Shown piece after piece: positions 19,929 through 31,630 of a stretch of DNA of 64,000 bases (positions are counted from its first letter, which is position 1; each line of letters starts with the position of its first letter). The notes beneath the pieces were generated by a model that had not been told where the DNA came from, made no database searches, and saw only the letters and a list, made by a program, of their open reading frames with translations. Where the stretch lies: the NCBI GenBank assembly GCA_009746045.1, contig RPFO01001311.1, positions 62,001 through 126,000 on the forward strand, read 5' to 3'. The position numbers and the translations under genes are program-made. The stretch comes from Mesostigma viride. Its lineage: Eukaryota; Streptophyta; Mesostigmatophyceae; Mesostigmatales; Mesostigmataceae.

Positions 19929-22427
19929 TGTTATATTGTGGGCTCGCAGTCACATAAAGTATTGGAATTTGGTTATGCTCGGAATTGGCTAAGTCCGGAG
20001 GTCAGCCGGCAGCGCCGCGCTGAGGTTTATTTGCTGGGCCGGCGGTCAGTGGGAATTTATGTGTACGGTCAGGCAACGGGTCGTAGGTTCTGGCTGTGGG
20101 CTATTTTGGGTTCTGGCCATTACCGTTCGTTCCGTGGGCAACCTTGGTTCCGTACCGTTTGCCCAGGCAAGCAGTGGGGAGGATCTCGGTTGCGGTGCGT
20201 TATGTTGTGGAGTGTCGTTTGGGAATTATGTTGGTGTATTTCGGTTGGTTTGTACTTGGGTACGTTCTCAGGCCCACGCCGTTGCTCAGCGTTGGGTGAA
20301 GCCACAGAGTTACTCGCAGTGATGACCTACAGCGGAGCATTGAGTCAAAGCTGTTTGGCGGCGTGAAAGGCCGACACGCAGGAGAAAGCTTTGAATCACG
20401 TTGCAGCAAATGCTGTCAATGGCCGACGTTGTCGACATGTCCGGGGCTGGGCGCTGAGCGAGTAATCTATTCTATTACGTCTTTTTTATTATTCGGAAAT
20501 ACAATACACTTAAGGGGACGGTCCCGGCGCGAATATTTTGGCGCCGAAAAATTCGCGGTACCCGTCCGTACCGTGAAAAACTGGTGCACGGGGCGCGCAC
20601 CCCTACCGGAGCTGGCCATGGCGACGTGCTTTCAGGCAGAGTAGAAAAAGATAGCTTGCGGAATGCAGAGAAACCGAGCGAATCTTAAAGATGATGAGTA
20701 AATGATACTACTTCGTAGCGGAGTTCGCGTTTTTTGCAGTGTCGATGATTTTATTGATGACCATCGCCACGGGGGTCCAATCTGATGTTTTCGTCGAGAG
20801 GAATAAATTAGAATGCACGCTGGCGGCGGTGATTGTCAGGTTTTATGGGCTTTACCTAGCGTCAAGGATGCGTTTAAATCGTTATTGGTAAAGCTTTAAA
20901 AAATTTGCTGGGTTTCGGCAAGATTTCCGTCATGATCGGTAAGACACTCTCCAGGCTCGCGGGATGCGCGTCTTATTATTCCATGGAAGGTTGTTCTTTC
21001 TTGCGCCGCTGGGCGAAGGACAATTCCGGTAATGGTACGATCGTGTCATCAACGTGACCCTATGAATGTTTCGCTTCCTTTATGGGTTATCAACGCAAGT
21101 TTTCGGCTTCTTTCCGTGCAGTTAGCGCCAGGTATAATGCCATTCCGTGCTGCGCATCGCCAGATTCCTGGCACCTTTCAGTGGTTTTTATGTACGTTGC
21201 ATGGCTGGGATGTGTCAAAGCGTGACCGTGGCATATCGTCAAGTTGTCAGGGATTTGCTGAGTGGTTTCTTGGAAGGAGATTGCTAACAGCACTCAGTTT
21301 TGTGTGAATATTGACGCGGCCTTTCTTAGCAGAGGCTTCATTGTGGTTAGAGGCTCACAAGCTTGAGTTTGTTTCTTGGCAAACAATTGCGCTGGAAAGA
21401 AAGGTGGCAGTGGTTTTTCTGAGGGGCATACTGCATGGGTGGAACTGCACGTAGGTAGGGGTTATCGTTGTCTTGTTGGCCTTTCTCCCACTAAAATGGG
21501 AGAGCCCTAATTCATATGCTAGCAAGGCAAGGTAACCATGGTAAGAAGCCTTGGCAAGCAGCATGTATGATAATTCTGCTTTCTCTGTGGACTGTCTGTT
21601 GTTACCCTTGTTGGGCAATTAGTGGATATGGCTTTCTAGGGTGTGTTTGAGCTTGGTTTGGGGATGATGCCCACACCATAAACCTGGAATATGCTTTAGA
21701 AGTGTTGGCTAGGCATGTAGAGCTACCTGCCTCATTGTTGTGCACACACGCAACAGGTTGCCCGTGTCGAGGTAAGGCAAGGGCACATGACGTGCCCAGC
21801 CACGTCCTTGTACATTGTGGTCGAATTGGGCATGGTCAGGAGCCTTTTGGATGGCATAGGAAGTGTTAGTGTGCCTTAATACTCACTAATGCCTTCCTTA
21901 GCGTCTGCACAGGTGGCCAACTGCCAAAATTAATAACTGCTACAGCTGAGCTCAGAATGCCACCAAACTTTGACAGTGCCTTCTATGGTCATGACAGAAT
22001 TCGACTTGTGCTTTTCAGGCCTAATTGATGTGTTATGAGTGTGTATGGGGACGCCCCGCCTATAAAAGCGTATTTTTGGCCCAAAAATTAATAACTCAAA
22101 GGGATGTGCTGATTTTGTTGATCCAATTAGGTAGAAACCATGTCCCATGACATTTTTATACGGGTTGTGCTTTTTTCATGCAACTGGTTCTCCCACTGTT
22201 CTGGGCAAGATGTGCCCCGGACAGCGTTTTTTTCTATTTTTAGCTCATAGCCGGTGTATGGCTGGGGGTAGTACCCCCAACAAGTGGTGGTATGCATGCC
22301 CAAACATCATGTTTATGGTCCCCAAACATCATTCAGTGGTTGACAGTTGCACTTCTGTAGTTATTAGGGGGGGTAAGTTTTGATATATTTCTATGGGACC
22401 CTCCCCTTAACGAATTTTATTTTAACA
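19929..22427 (+). repeat. 3' LTR of copia-like element 1, split by a transposon
   Basis: LTR sequence occupies 19,929-20,513 and resumes at 22,411-22,427 (CGAATTTTATTTTAACA). The two parts joined at TTAA match the 5' LTR over its full 602 bp. Visible differences from the 5' LTR are four transitions (near 11,755, 11,990, 12,153 and 12,313 of the 5' copy). Confidence 0.9.
20510..22410. mobile_element. TTAA-targeting DNA transposon, copy 2 (TSD TTAA, inside LTR)
   Basis: The TSDs TTAA are at 20,510-20,513 and 22,407-22,410. Inverted termini are GGGGACGGTCCC (from 20,514) and, reversed, GGGGAGGGTCCC (to 22,406). Length is 1,893 bp. Excision in silico restores an uninterrupted LTR, which fixes the borders exactly. 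A second, imperfect palindrome TTTTGGCGCCGAAAA lies just inside the left end. No reading frame resembling a transposase is present, so it depends on a source elsewhere. TTAA duplication and G-rich short ends are hallmarks of piggyBac-type elements. Confidence 0.85.
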
Positions 22428-22432
22428 CTTAC

Positions 22433-22508
22433 AGCAATATATATTAAAAATATAATTACTTACAGCAATATATATACAACGCTCAATATATATATATATA
22501 ATATAAAT
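22433..22508. repeat. LINE-A AT-tail remnants
   Basis: AT-rich sequence with two copies of TATATATTAAAAATATAATTAC-type LINE-A tail separated by CAGCAATATATA, then TACAACGCTCAATATA at 22,477. It is the continuation of the target into which copia-like element 1 inserted. Confidence 0.6.
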
Positions 22509-23086
22509 TTCATGTCCCATGTAGCTCCCACAAAAACCAGCATCTTCATTAAAACAATAAGTGGAAGCATACATGTGACACTATTGACATGCCCGGAGGC
22601 ACGCCGTTCAAGGCCCTTCATGAAGTACGTTGCCCTAGAGGCAACCAAGACAAGGGTGGGTGGGTGGGGAGCAAAGAAAGAGGCCGACAAAACCAGCCAG
22701 AGCGGCTTTTAGTCGCAAAACCTCCCTTATCCCTAGCTAACTGACGTCATTAAACCCTTATGTTCAGTGATGCTAGTAAGACGCTAACCGTACAGACCGG
22801 GGGTAGAATATCCCGAATCTGCACGGCTAGTATTAAATAATGCGTAGGTTGTTCTTTTCAGGGGCACTGCACCTCACGCCCCGTTCCGCCCGGGTATAAT
22901 CAACCCAAGCGCGGAACGCACATTTTATTTAATTCATTTTTCAACCATGCACTATACTGCATCTACTAATCACAAAAGCTCTAGCCAAACAGCTACGAGA
23001 AAACACTACGACATATAAGCCGCTCATCCAACGGCCTCTTGTTCCCGCATTCACGTATAGAAGAAACTCCGTTCAAAGAACCCCGA
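22509..23086. repeat. U-L unit 1 (internally deleted)
   Basis: The 127-bp block U (22,509-22,635, starts TTCATGTCCCATGTAGC) is followed by 33 bp and then the 418-bp block L (22,669-23,086, GAGCAAAGAAAGAGGCC to GAACCCCGA). Unit 2 follows immediately with the same U, and ends in the same L at 32,446-32,866. The arrangement is two head-to-tail units, the first lacking the body. No coding potential is seen in U or L. Confidence 0.75.
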
Positions 23087-23894
23087 TTCATGTCCCACGT
23101 AGCTCCCACAAAAACCAGCATCTTCATTAAAACAATAAGTGGAAGCATACATGTGACACTATTGACATGCCCGGAGGCACGCCGTTCAAGGCCCTTCATG
23201 AAGTACGTTGCCCAATCACCCCCGCCCTGGCTTTCCCTTGAAGCCGCACTCCACCTTGCTCGTTGTCACAAATGACCGCCCTGCCGCAAAACGGGAGCCC
23301 CCCCACATCGGGAGGCGTGTGCCCGGCGGCTGTGGATGCATGGCCAGGCCCAAAAAGGCCCAGCGCATTTGCACTGCGATTGCGCACGGCCAGCCTATCA
23401 TGACCCCTCTCGGGGCCCCGAGTCGGTACCGCTATGGCCGTCTCCCCATAGACCCGGGGTGCTTCGAGAAAAAACGCGGACCTAGCCCAGGCCCCGCCAG
23501 CCCGGATGCCCGAGGCCACAGCCCCAGGCACCTGGCCGAACGAGAGTCCGTTCAGCCAAGACCGCATTCCCCCCCGAGGTTTCTATGCGTGGGGAAAAAA
23601 TTTCTCGGCTTAGGCGCTTTTCCCATCGCCGTCCCCAGCCCCAACCACCCCCCCCTCGGCGGAAGGCAATTGCAAAGTTTGCTGGTCAGCAGCAATTTCC
23701 GAAGAAAAAGCCTCAGGCCGCGGACCGAGACACGGGTCGCCAGTGCCAGCCATCCGGCTCCAACCCGGGGTGCAAGCATCCCCAGGTACGGAGCACCAGC
23801 TCGCGCACTGGGCCGACCAAGCGACAGTTGAGCACCTGTCACGGCACCCGGCCCACCAAAGACCCCAAGCTGGGGAAAAGGTGCGGACCGGAGG

Positions 23895-24548
23895 ATTTGC
23901 GCAGCAACTCGTCAGCAGAGCATGTGAGCTCCTGGTCCTTGCCGGCTGGAATGACCCTAGGCTGCTGGCTAGCAACCTTTATCCTCACACCAGGCCTACG
24001 ACCCTCGATAGGCTCGCCACTCGTCGTGACGACCAAGGTTCGTGTGTGAAGACGCTCGTTGCCTCGTTGAGCCTCGAGCTATATGCAACCTCGTTCCATC
24101 CTTGTTCCTCGGTCATGAGCAACGCTGGGCAACGCTACATTGCCAGAGCCTCGTATCGCTGCCCTGCATCCTTGTTGCAGGCAGCATACAGGAATCTCTG
24201 GCTATCCTGTGTCTAGGACAGCACAGGACCTGCCACAGTCCTGCAAGGACTTACATCCTTGCAGACCTGCTGGCTGGTTACTTGCTTCTACTAGCCACAG
24301 TACCGTTGAGCCCTCAGTACACTGTGTCCCAGTCACGTGAGAGTACAGGCTAAGCCTGTGCAGGCACGGCCTGCCACGTGTCCTGTCCACTATGCCCTGA
24401 GTGTGCCCCGCCCTCGCCCACCGGTCGGCAGTACTTCGGGACTTGATAACTTTCTAGTCCCTTGTCTGTTCTAGGCGGTTGACACGGCGTTGGAAAGGTC
24501 TCCTCAACCTGCATCCATCTAGCACATTGGTGCCCCAATATGCTAACT
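23895..24548 (-). repeat. 3' LTR of copia-like element 2
   Basis: 654 bp. In element orientation it begins AGTTAGCATATTGGGGC and ends TTGCGCAAAT, so it lacks TG...CA. It matches 31,631-32,283 with about four substitutions and one single-base indel that I can see. The border choice rests on the perfect 5-bp TSD GGAGG. Confidence 0.8.
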
Positions 24549-25485
24549 CCAACCCTTTCTTGTTTTGGAGCTTGGACCAGCCTGAGAACCTATCAGCCAC
24601 TGTCCCCACAAGCCTTCAGACATCTGATCCCTCCCAGAGACCAGACCTGCCTTTTCTTTTGGAACCTGAGGTGCCTCCAAATATTAGCTAGGCCTGCTCA
24701 TTGGTTCAAAGGTTGCCCTCTGACCCACATGACATCCCAACCCTTTCTTTGGGAACCTGGTGTAGATTAAAGTTAGGTCTTCACTTAGTCAGAGGAGTTT
24801 GGATAGAGGAGTCCATGAACGTACTATTGTGAGTTCCTGGTCATCCAGTTATCACAGGCGCCCGTTCATATGGCGCCCGCCACGGAGCCTCCTTTATCTT
24901 TTAAATCCTTCCAAAGACTGAGAGAGCCCTGACAAATGTTAGCCAACACATGGGGAGCCCATGTCCTCACTGAGGGATAAACTCAGGATTCATACATGCC
25001 AGGCTGAGGTCAGCTGGGGAATCGAACCCCACCCCATCTCCTCCAGGTTTGGATCAGCTCCTGGAACTGAGCATCACAAACAACAAGACATGACAATAAC
25101 AAGATTATGTTTTATTATAAAGGAGTATAACCCATAGTGAGGCCCCTGGCAACCACGTCCAACATGGTCACACAACCAGGGATTTTATTAGCATGCAACA
25201 GGTTGGTTACAGAGAATATATACAAATGTACAGCAACCTGTTAGAGCCAACACTTGGGCTGCCCTTGCAGGGTCCATTCCATGAAGACCCAAGGCCCATT
25301 ACAAAGTCCTTAAGACTCTTCTGCAGCTCCATGACAGAGCCAGGCGAAATTCTCAGCCAGGGGAGTGACTCCACCCTGACCCCTGTCCAGCAGAGTGTGT
25401 CTGAACTCTGAAGGACCTGCTGTCAGCCACCACGTGGCTGCCCAGCCCACTGGGATGCCTCCCACCTAGAGCAAGGCTGTTTGGT
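24549..25485 (-). other. 3' non-coding part of copia-like element 2
   Basis: About 940 bp between the end of the RNase H domain and the 3' LTR. No long frame and no recognisable motif are present. It holds an AT-rich stretch (TATGTTTTATTATAAAGG near 25,105-25,122) and, next to the LTR, the polypurine-like tract. Confidence 0.6.
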
Positions 25486-26883
25486 CTACTCTGGCCCTCC
25501 CCCCTTGGAGGCCATGAGCCCACGAAGCAAAGGGTATTGCAGCTCAGCCTTCTCCTCCAGCTTGGTGAGAGCATCTGCAGGGTTGTCCACGCCAGCCACA
25601 TGTTCAATGTTAGCTAAGCAAGACATTTCCTTGAGCAACAAATAATCAAGGTCCCTGCTCCTGGCCAGCTGCCTGTGCACAAACTGCACCATGCCCATGC
25701 TGTCAGTTCTTACCAGTGTGTGCATCTGCAACCGACAGGAAGCCACTTGACATAGCTGGTAAAATAGCTCCCTCAAGTAAAGAGCAGTATGAAGCCCTTC
25801 ACAGATTGCCCTGCACTCAGCAATGTCACTGCTGGGAGTTACCCTGTTTTGCAACCGACTGTACCAGCAGACCAGAGAGGACTGTTCCTGCACCAGGGAT
25901 ATTAATGCTGCTGCACGGCCCCTGACCTCTGTGACCTTCCTACTATCCATAGAACTGTCCACATAGAGCATCATGTCAAAAGGCCTGTACAAATCCAAAG
26001 GACCCAGCATGAGAGGGGGAGACATGCGAACAGCCTCTACCACTCTCTCAGCACCCACCTCAACCAGTTGGGAATCGGTCAACCGACTCAGTACCAACAG
26101 GTCAGGAGCACAAATGCTGGCCAGCCATGCCAACATACCTCGTATTGTTGCACATCTGGCCTGGGTGATGGGCTCCTGCAAGGCATCTATGATCTGCTGA
26201 GGATAATCCTTACCACCCTCCAGCTGGATGGACCATGTACCCTGCTGATGGACCAAGGTCGCCTGCATTCCACAAAACACCATGGGCTCATTCTCAACCA
26301 TGTACTGGATCTTACCCAGTTCAAACCGTTTCTGGATCCTGGCCAGAGTCAACTCTTGCCAAGTGGGATGGCCCAGGAGATGCAGATCATCACCATGCAG
26401 GGAGGCAAACGCTGGCAGCCCCTCATAGCTACCCTGAAACAGACAAGGATCAACTGGAGAGACTGAGAGACCACAGACAGACCTGAGGTACTTCTCCAAG
26501 CTCTTCCTCCAGATGATGGGACTCGATCTAAGGCCTTCCACGCCTTTGAGAATCCTCAAATACCTCGTCTTCAGCTCTGCCCTCCACACTGCAGGCACCT
26601 TAACAAAGAAAGGGGGTATTGTGCGCCAAGTATCCTGTGCTTCCTGCTGATCACCCTTAAGAAAAGCCCTCTTGAAATCTACCAACACAGAGCTATAGGG
26701 TATCCCCTTCTGCAGAAAAGACAAATAAATGCACAACAAAATCCTCCATGTATCATGCAGCATCCCTGGTGTGTAAAGCTCCTCATCTGCTAACTGTCCA
26801 GTGCCATGGTACTCAGTCACAACTGGTCTAACATGTGGCACCTGCACGCCATCTACCTCCTTGAGCTTGAGGACAAACATCAA
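25486..26883 (-). CDS. Copia-like element 2 RT and RNase H
   Basis: 465 codons open. RT motifs: LVDFKRAFLKGD and SLHGDDLHLLG (the catalytic box is HGDD, as in element 1). RNase H-like part: YVDSSMD, SLVCWYSRLQNRVTPSSD, RTDSMGM, RSRDLDYLLLKE and NPADALTK. The first codon here is TTG; this frame overlaps the end of the protease frame (stop TGA inside TTGATG), so a single -1 shift would join them as in element 1, where all domains are in one frame. Whether that is programmed or a mutation cannot be told. Confidence 0.8.
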   Translation of the reverse strand: MMFVLKLKEVDGVQVPHVRPVVTEYHGTGQLADEELYTPGMLHDTWRILLCIYLSFLQKGIPYSSVLVDFKRAFLKGDQQEAQDTWRTIPPFFVKVPAVWRAELKTRYLRILKGVEGLRSSPIIWRKSLEKYLRSVCGLSVSPVDPCLFQGSYEGLPAFASLHGDDLHLLGHPTWQELTLARIQKRFELGKIQYMVENEPMVFCGMQATLVHQQGTWSIQLEGGKDYPQQIIDALQEPITQARCATIRGMLAWLASICAPDLLVLSRLTDSQLVEVGAERVVEAVRMSPPLMLGPLDLYRPFDMMLYVDSSMDSRKVTEVRGRAAALISLVQEQSSLVCWYSRLQNRVTPSSDIAECRAICEGLHTALYLRELFYQLCQVASCRLQMHTLVRTDSMGMVQFVHRQLARSRDLDYLLLKEMSCLANIEHVAGVDNPADALTKLEEKAELQYPLLRGLMASKGGGPE

Positions 26884-27848
26884 CTGAGCAGCTGGTGATC
26901 CTCAGGGAGGACATCCACAGGCTCTGCACAGTTGGCAACTATCCACTCATGCCCAGAAGCAACAAAGCCAAGAGTCCATGCCTTAGCCATCTTGGGGCTT
27001 TGCATCATCTCCACTAGCTTGCGCCAAGGTACAGGACTCGTTCCTGGGATCTGGTACCTCTGCACACCCAACTCACGTGGGTCAAACGTAGTAGGGAGGA
27101 TCAGCAGGTCCCCAGCAATGGGCTCCTTTGTATCAGGACCCTCTGCCTCTAGACCCCTCACAGCCCTTACAGCCACACTAAGACCCTGGGAGTAGCGATA
27201 TCTCTGCAAGGGAAGGCGGCCCTGCCCTTCTAATGCTAGCTCCTCAGAGGATATCCTCACCCCTGGTAAGCACAAGAAGTTCTGACCTAGAATGGCAGGC
27301 CCCTGATACCCTTCAACCACACTGAACGTGGTGGGCACCCCCAGGATAGGCACACTCACTTCTCCCAAGATCTTCATGGACACATTCCCAGAGAAATCAG
27401 ACACAGCTAGGCAGCTAGGGGATGACCACTGCAAGCCTGCAGCATCCTCTACCCTTAGAATGGACACCTGTGAGTTGGTATCCACTTCTAGTGCTGGTGC
27501 CCCACATGACCCCCATCCCGTGAGCTTAGATACCTTGGGATCACGCTTGCTGTTCTGCAGAGCTCGAATGATGTCCGCCATAAGCAGCCCCCTGGACTGT
27601 GGTGCAGCCCTGGCCACCTCTGGCCTTGTGACAGACGTCTCAGCAGACTCCTGCTCACCCTCATCCATCCAGGACAGACCATAATCCAAGCATGGTGGGT
27701 TAGCATCTGCTGCCTGGCTCTCATCCTGCTCATCTCCCTCCAAGGGAGGATCAGGGCCGTCTTCAGGCCAGATTGCAGTTGGCCTTCTCTCCTTGACGTG
27801 AGCCCAGGATAGCCTGTACACGTGCTTGGGATTACTCTCCAAAGCCAC
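26880..27848 (-). CDS. Copia-like element 2 protease region
   Basis: 322 codons. The retropepsin-like fold is marked by ALEVDTNSQVSIL (D at residue 123, about nt 27,482), then a strand pattern ending FSVVEGYQGPAILGQNFL (residues 175-192). Element 1 has the same pattern with DTN and AILG. Canonical retropepsins have DTG or DSG; the Gly is replaced by Asn in both elements. The protease would cleave the Gag-Pol polyprotein in particles. It lies downstream of integrase and upstream of RT. Confidence 0.7.
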   Translation of the reverse strand: MALESNPKHVYRLSWAHVKERRPTAIWPEDGPDPPLEGDEQDESQAADANPPCLDYGLSWMDEGEQESAETSVTRPEVARAAPQSRGLLMADIIRALQNSKRDPKVSKLTGWGSCGAPALEVDTNSQVSILRVEDAAGLQWSSPSCLAVSDFSGNVSMKILGEVSVPILGVPTTFSVVEGYQGPAILGQNFLCLPGVRISSEELALEGQGRLPLQRYRYSQGLSVAVRAVRGLEAEGPDTKEPIAGDLLILPTTFDPRELGVQRYQIPGTSPVPWRKLVEMMQSPKMAKAWTLGFVASGHEWIVANCAEPVDVLPEDHQLLS

Positions 27849-27849
27849 C

Positions 27850-29070
27850 AGACAAGAATGGTTAGCTTCTCAACATGGGTTACCTGCCCATCTTGCCACT
27901 TGCCACGCTTGCCTGGTAATGACGGTTCCTTCCACATCCTGACCCTCAGTCCCACCTGGGGCCTCAGCATTTTCCAACCCTTGTCCTTACGCCTCAATCT
28001 GGAAAACACCCTGTCTGCCTTCTTCAGGCAGGCTGCCACCACGTCCTGTGATAGCATACCAAACTGCAATGCCAGGGGAGAGACTGCCACACCATCATAG
28101 TAATAGGTTACCCTGTGGTTAAGCTGCTCCTCAATCCCCTTACACCAAGCTGCTTTCTCTAGAGCTGATGCCACAACAGGCACACTCTAGCTGCTAGCAC
28201 CACTGTTTTTACTTCACGTATAGATCTCTCTACAGCTCCCTGCTGCCCATGGGATTCCCTAGGGACCACTACCAACTTACAAGGAAGCTGGTCAGCCAGC
28301 TTGATCAAGCAGTCAAACTGCAAGTCAGCTTGCACCTTGGTGTACACCCCAAAGCCTGGCAACAAAGACTGGAGACCCATCAACAGCTGATGCTCCTGCA
28401 TTCCAGGAAGAATGGTCAGCAACCTATATCTGCTAAACCTATCCACCCCCACCAACAGATACATGCCCCTGATGTGTTGGATGTCCACCTGGATATCCCC
28501 CCGCTCTCTAGCAGGTTCTCTGGCATGGGACTGTGGGAGGCGAACAGCATTCTCCTGACAGACACAATTCTGAGCAGCTGCACTGCAGGCCTCTAGCAAA
28601 GGCTCCTTGCCAATCTTCCAAGCAAACATCTCTGCCTGCTTAGAGTGGCCAAAGATATGGTGTAGAGTGTTTCCAGCCTGAGCATAGCTCAACCCCCTGT
28701 CAGCCTGGCTGCACAGAGAGGAACGTGACAAAGACTGTGTGCTTGGGATAGCACGACCCACCTGCTGTTCTCTTGCTCCAGGGACCTCCTCCAAGGTAGC
28801 TCGGCTCCCAGAGCCAGCCCCGGTTCCCACAGAAGCTGCAGGTCCTTCCAGTCTGGCGGCTTGACTCCCAGAGTCAACCCCAACAACTGGAGACCCTGCA
28901 CCTGCCACAGGCACAGGGAATTCCACTGCTGCAGCAGCGTTATTGCAATCATTGAGTGGAAGCACCTCATCATTCCCAACCCCTTGCTGCTGCACAAGAG
29001 GGACACCCCCATTACTATGTACAACTGTTCGTCCCACTAGGGGTGATTGACTATTTACAGGGGACAACAT
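27850..29070 (-). pseudogene. Copia-like element 2 integrase (frameshifted)
   Basis: The low-complexity linker (about 28,700-29,070) is followed by a zinc-binding motif (TLHHIFGHSK ... CVCQ) and a core with IQVDIQ, VQADLQFD and QQGAVERS, the three catalytic acids D, D and E (31 residues between the last two). The frame changes near 28,170 into EQLNHRVTYYYDG..., which corresponds to the integrase C-terminal part in element 1, and again near 27,850 into the protease frame. Integrase inserts the cDNA into the genome. Confidence 0.75.
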
Positions 29071-29076
29071 CTCAAG

Positions 29077-31605
29077 TCATGGCTTACCCACCTGGCCAGA
29101 GCCTGCTCCAGCAGACTTGGCCTGGTCTGGGCAGTCACGTCGCCAATGACCCGTCCTGCCACATCCAAAGCATTTGTCATCCTTCCCAGCAGCAGCCTTC
29201 TTCAGGCCACCCTGGTTCTGGCTGCTCTGACTGGCCTGGGTGCCCTGGCCCTGGCTCTTGCCTTGCCCTTGGCCACCCTTGTTCTGCTGACCACCCTGGT
29301 GACCACCAGCCTGCTGCTGACCCTTGCCTTTGGATCCCTGCTGCTGGCCCTTGCCACCCTGGTTACCATTCTGCCTGCGCCTGTTAGCCCTCTGACGCCT
29401 ACTAGGTCTGGTTTCTCCCTGAGCACCCTGCCCAGGGGCGTCACCATGGACCTGATGAGCGGAGGCTGAAGGGGCACCAGTCACCTGGATTGCCTTGCAA
29501 GCAGCATTGTCAGATGGACGGATATTGAAAATAACCTTTTGCAAGGCTGGCCACGTCCCATCTGTCTGATCAGCAAACATCCTAGCTGCATTTCTCCCAT
29601 CCACACTCAGCCCCATGCGATCCAGGAAGTAATCTGCCACTGCTCTGTCAGTCAGATTGAAGCCATGCTTGGCCCCCTTCTCCCTGATGCGTGTGAGCCG
29701 CTGCAGCTCCTCAGCTATTGTGCCCTTGATCTCAAAGGTATCATAGCTGAGCTTATAGTGATTAGTGAGGTTGAGTACCTTATCAGAAACTCCTGACGTA
29801 GGCCCTCTAGGAACTGAGACCAAGTCAGCTTGTCCTTGACAGCTTGCCTAGCCTTGTCCCTCACACGCTCACTGAATCCCTATTAGTCGTGGATGTGTGG
29901 AATACCTGCACAAGGTTGACAGTGGGATCTACAGAGCATGAAACTAGCTCCATATCCTCCAACCACTTGTCTAGCTCTTCCTGTCCCACAGGAGGCTTGA
30001 GAGGCTTCTGGCCATTCATCACAGCCACAGCACTCATATGAGGTCTAGTCCCAGGCAAAGCACGAGGGTCACTGCCAATGACAGCAGCTCCTACAGGTGC
30101 TAATGGCGCAGGAACATAGCTGCAGGAACACCAGACGCAGGCACACATGGTCTCTTACCAGGTGCTTGCGTTCAGCATCATTCTGGCCCTCCCCCGTCAG
30201 CACCACGCCGTCGGTTGGCCACCCTGCACGCTCCTCCCCTTGTGCCACCTCTTTCCTCTTCCGGTTGGATGCCCTCCTGCCATTGACGCCCTCTGCCGTT
30301 GGGATCGCCTGTCCCTCTGGCACGACGTTGGCGGGGCCTCCCGTGTCTGCCCTTGCCTCACCCCGCCATCCCCCGCTCCCGCCCCGCTCCCGCTGCCGCC
30401 CCGCGCGTGTTACGAAGCATTATAAATACCACAGAAACACACGCAGATATGGTGCTGGAACCCACTCAGGCTCACGCACTTACTCCAGACGAGGCCGCCT
30501 CCTGGCTTGCACTCGCCTGCCCCTCCTCACGGTCTGACGCTGCTCAACACCCTCAGCAACCGGTATGGCTGCTGCTGCCTCTGCGACAATCTGGAGGTCT
30601 GGGTTAAACTCTCCCAGCACGCAGGTCACAGGTCGCCCGTCTGCCTTGCGTTCGACTGGATGTTGTGTCTCACCTGGGTTGCGATGCCAAGCAAGATCGC
30701 GTACCCACCGCTTACCGCCGCCGACAAGCTCGTTCTGCTCGCCTCGGCCGTAACGATCGTACTCGTGAGTCACCTCACGAGGGATATGCAGATCAGCTCT
30801 CTGCCTTGCCTCGTAGGTCTCGGTAGTGCCGTCGCCCTCGTTTATCTGCTGGGCTGAGCGCTTGACGGAGCCCTCTGGCTTGTCAGTCCACTCAAAATGG
30901 ACGTCTTCAGGCGTCTTCTCGACCCCCGTGACAATCTCCACCTCCGGACCCCACGCAGTGGTGGTTTCCGGCCTCGGTGTATCAAGCCTGGAGTACACTC
31001 CGAAAGGCTGCGTGGTAATATAGAACCTGTCTGCGTACCCTCTCGACTCTTGCAAAAGGACAGCAACAAGATTCTCAATGGTTTGGGCAAATACCTCCGC
31101 CGTGCTCCAAGGATTCACCGCTCCCGAGCACGCGCGTTCCGGATGATGTCGGCGTCTGGTACCCCCTCTCCTAGCACTGCTGTCGCCACCCAGTGGTTAA
31201 ACAGTCGGGTGCTGCCGAGCGCTGTTGCCACAATCTGGCTAAGCGCCTCCCTGGCTAGGTCGAGACCGGCTAGCGTGATATGGGCGCCCTGATAAGCGAC
31301 CTCCACACGATTAGCAGTTTCAGCTAGCGCGTCCGAATGCGCACCAACTCTTCCACCGCCACTCGCCCCGTCTCACCTGGAGAAATCACGACGCGAGCCC
31401 GTTGTATAATCGGGTCCGCCGCCGCTGGCCTGCTGCCTCCCCCACTCACCGCCACCCACCCCTCTTCTGCCAAGTGCCTCGCTACGTAGGCCGCTTGCAC
31501 GAATGTTGGAGCGTTTGCTTGGTTACGGTAGGGGAAAAACGCTTGCGCGTCTCTCTGCTCGTTCGCCTCACCAGCACCGTGGCTGCTTGACGATGAACCA
31601 GACAT
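29077..31605 (-). pseudogene. Copia-like element 2 gag (frameshifted)
   Basis: Starts at ATG 31,605, 26 bp inside the 5' LTR border (MSGSSSSSHGAGEANEQ). Open pieces follow in changing frames: 31,605-31,324, 31,118-30,480, 30,323-29,861 and 29,823-29,077. The last contains helical capsid-like sequence, a Gln/Gly/Lys-rich nucleocapsid stretch and one zinc knuckle CFGCGRTGHWRRDC (about 29,135-29,176). Frame changes make it inactive as written. Confidence 0.65.
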
Positions 31606-31630
31606 GAAAGCGCTTGGAAGCAATAGTACG

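Larger units (their letters stand above)
11716..22432 (+). mobile_element. Copia-like LTR element 1 (TSD CTTAC)
   Basis: This is a complete LTR retrotransposon: TSD CTTAC at 11,716-11,720 and 22,428-22,432, 5' LTR 11,721-12,322, gag, pol, polypurine tract GAAAGAAAAAGGGGCTGG before 19,929, and a 3' LTR beginning at 19,929. The 3' LTR is split at its TTAA by a DNA transposon (20,514-22,406), and a related transposon lies between gag and pol (from 13,950). The two LTRs differ by only four transitions that I can see in about 600 bp, so the insertion is recent. The element sits inside a LINE-A-type AT tail (TTAAAAATATAATTACTTAC). Confidence 0.9.

Noticed and set aside
28860-28920. canonical DSG protease motif (VVGVDSGSQ) upstream of the integrase of copia-like element 2
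   Set aside because: It lies in a low-complexity Gly/Ser/Ala linker without the downstream ILG motif or b-strand pattern; the convincing retropepsin is at 27,482-27,270.
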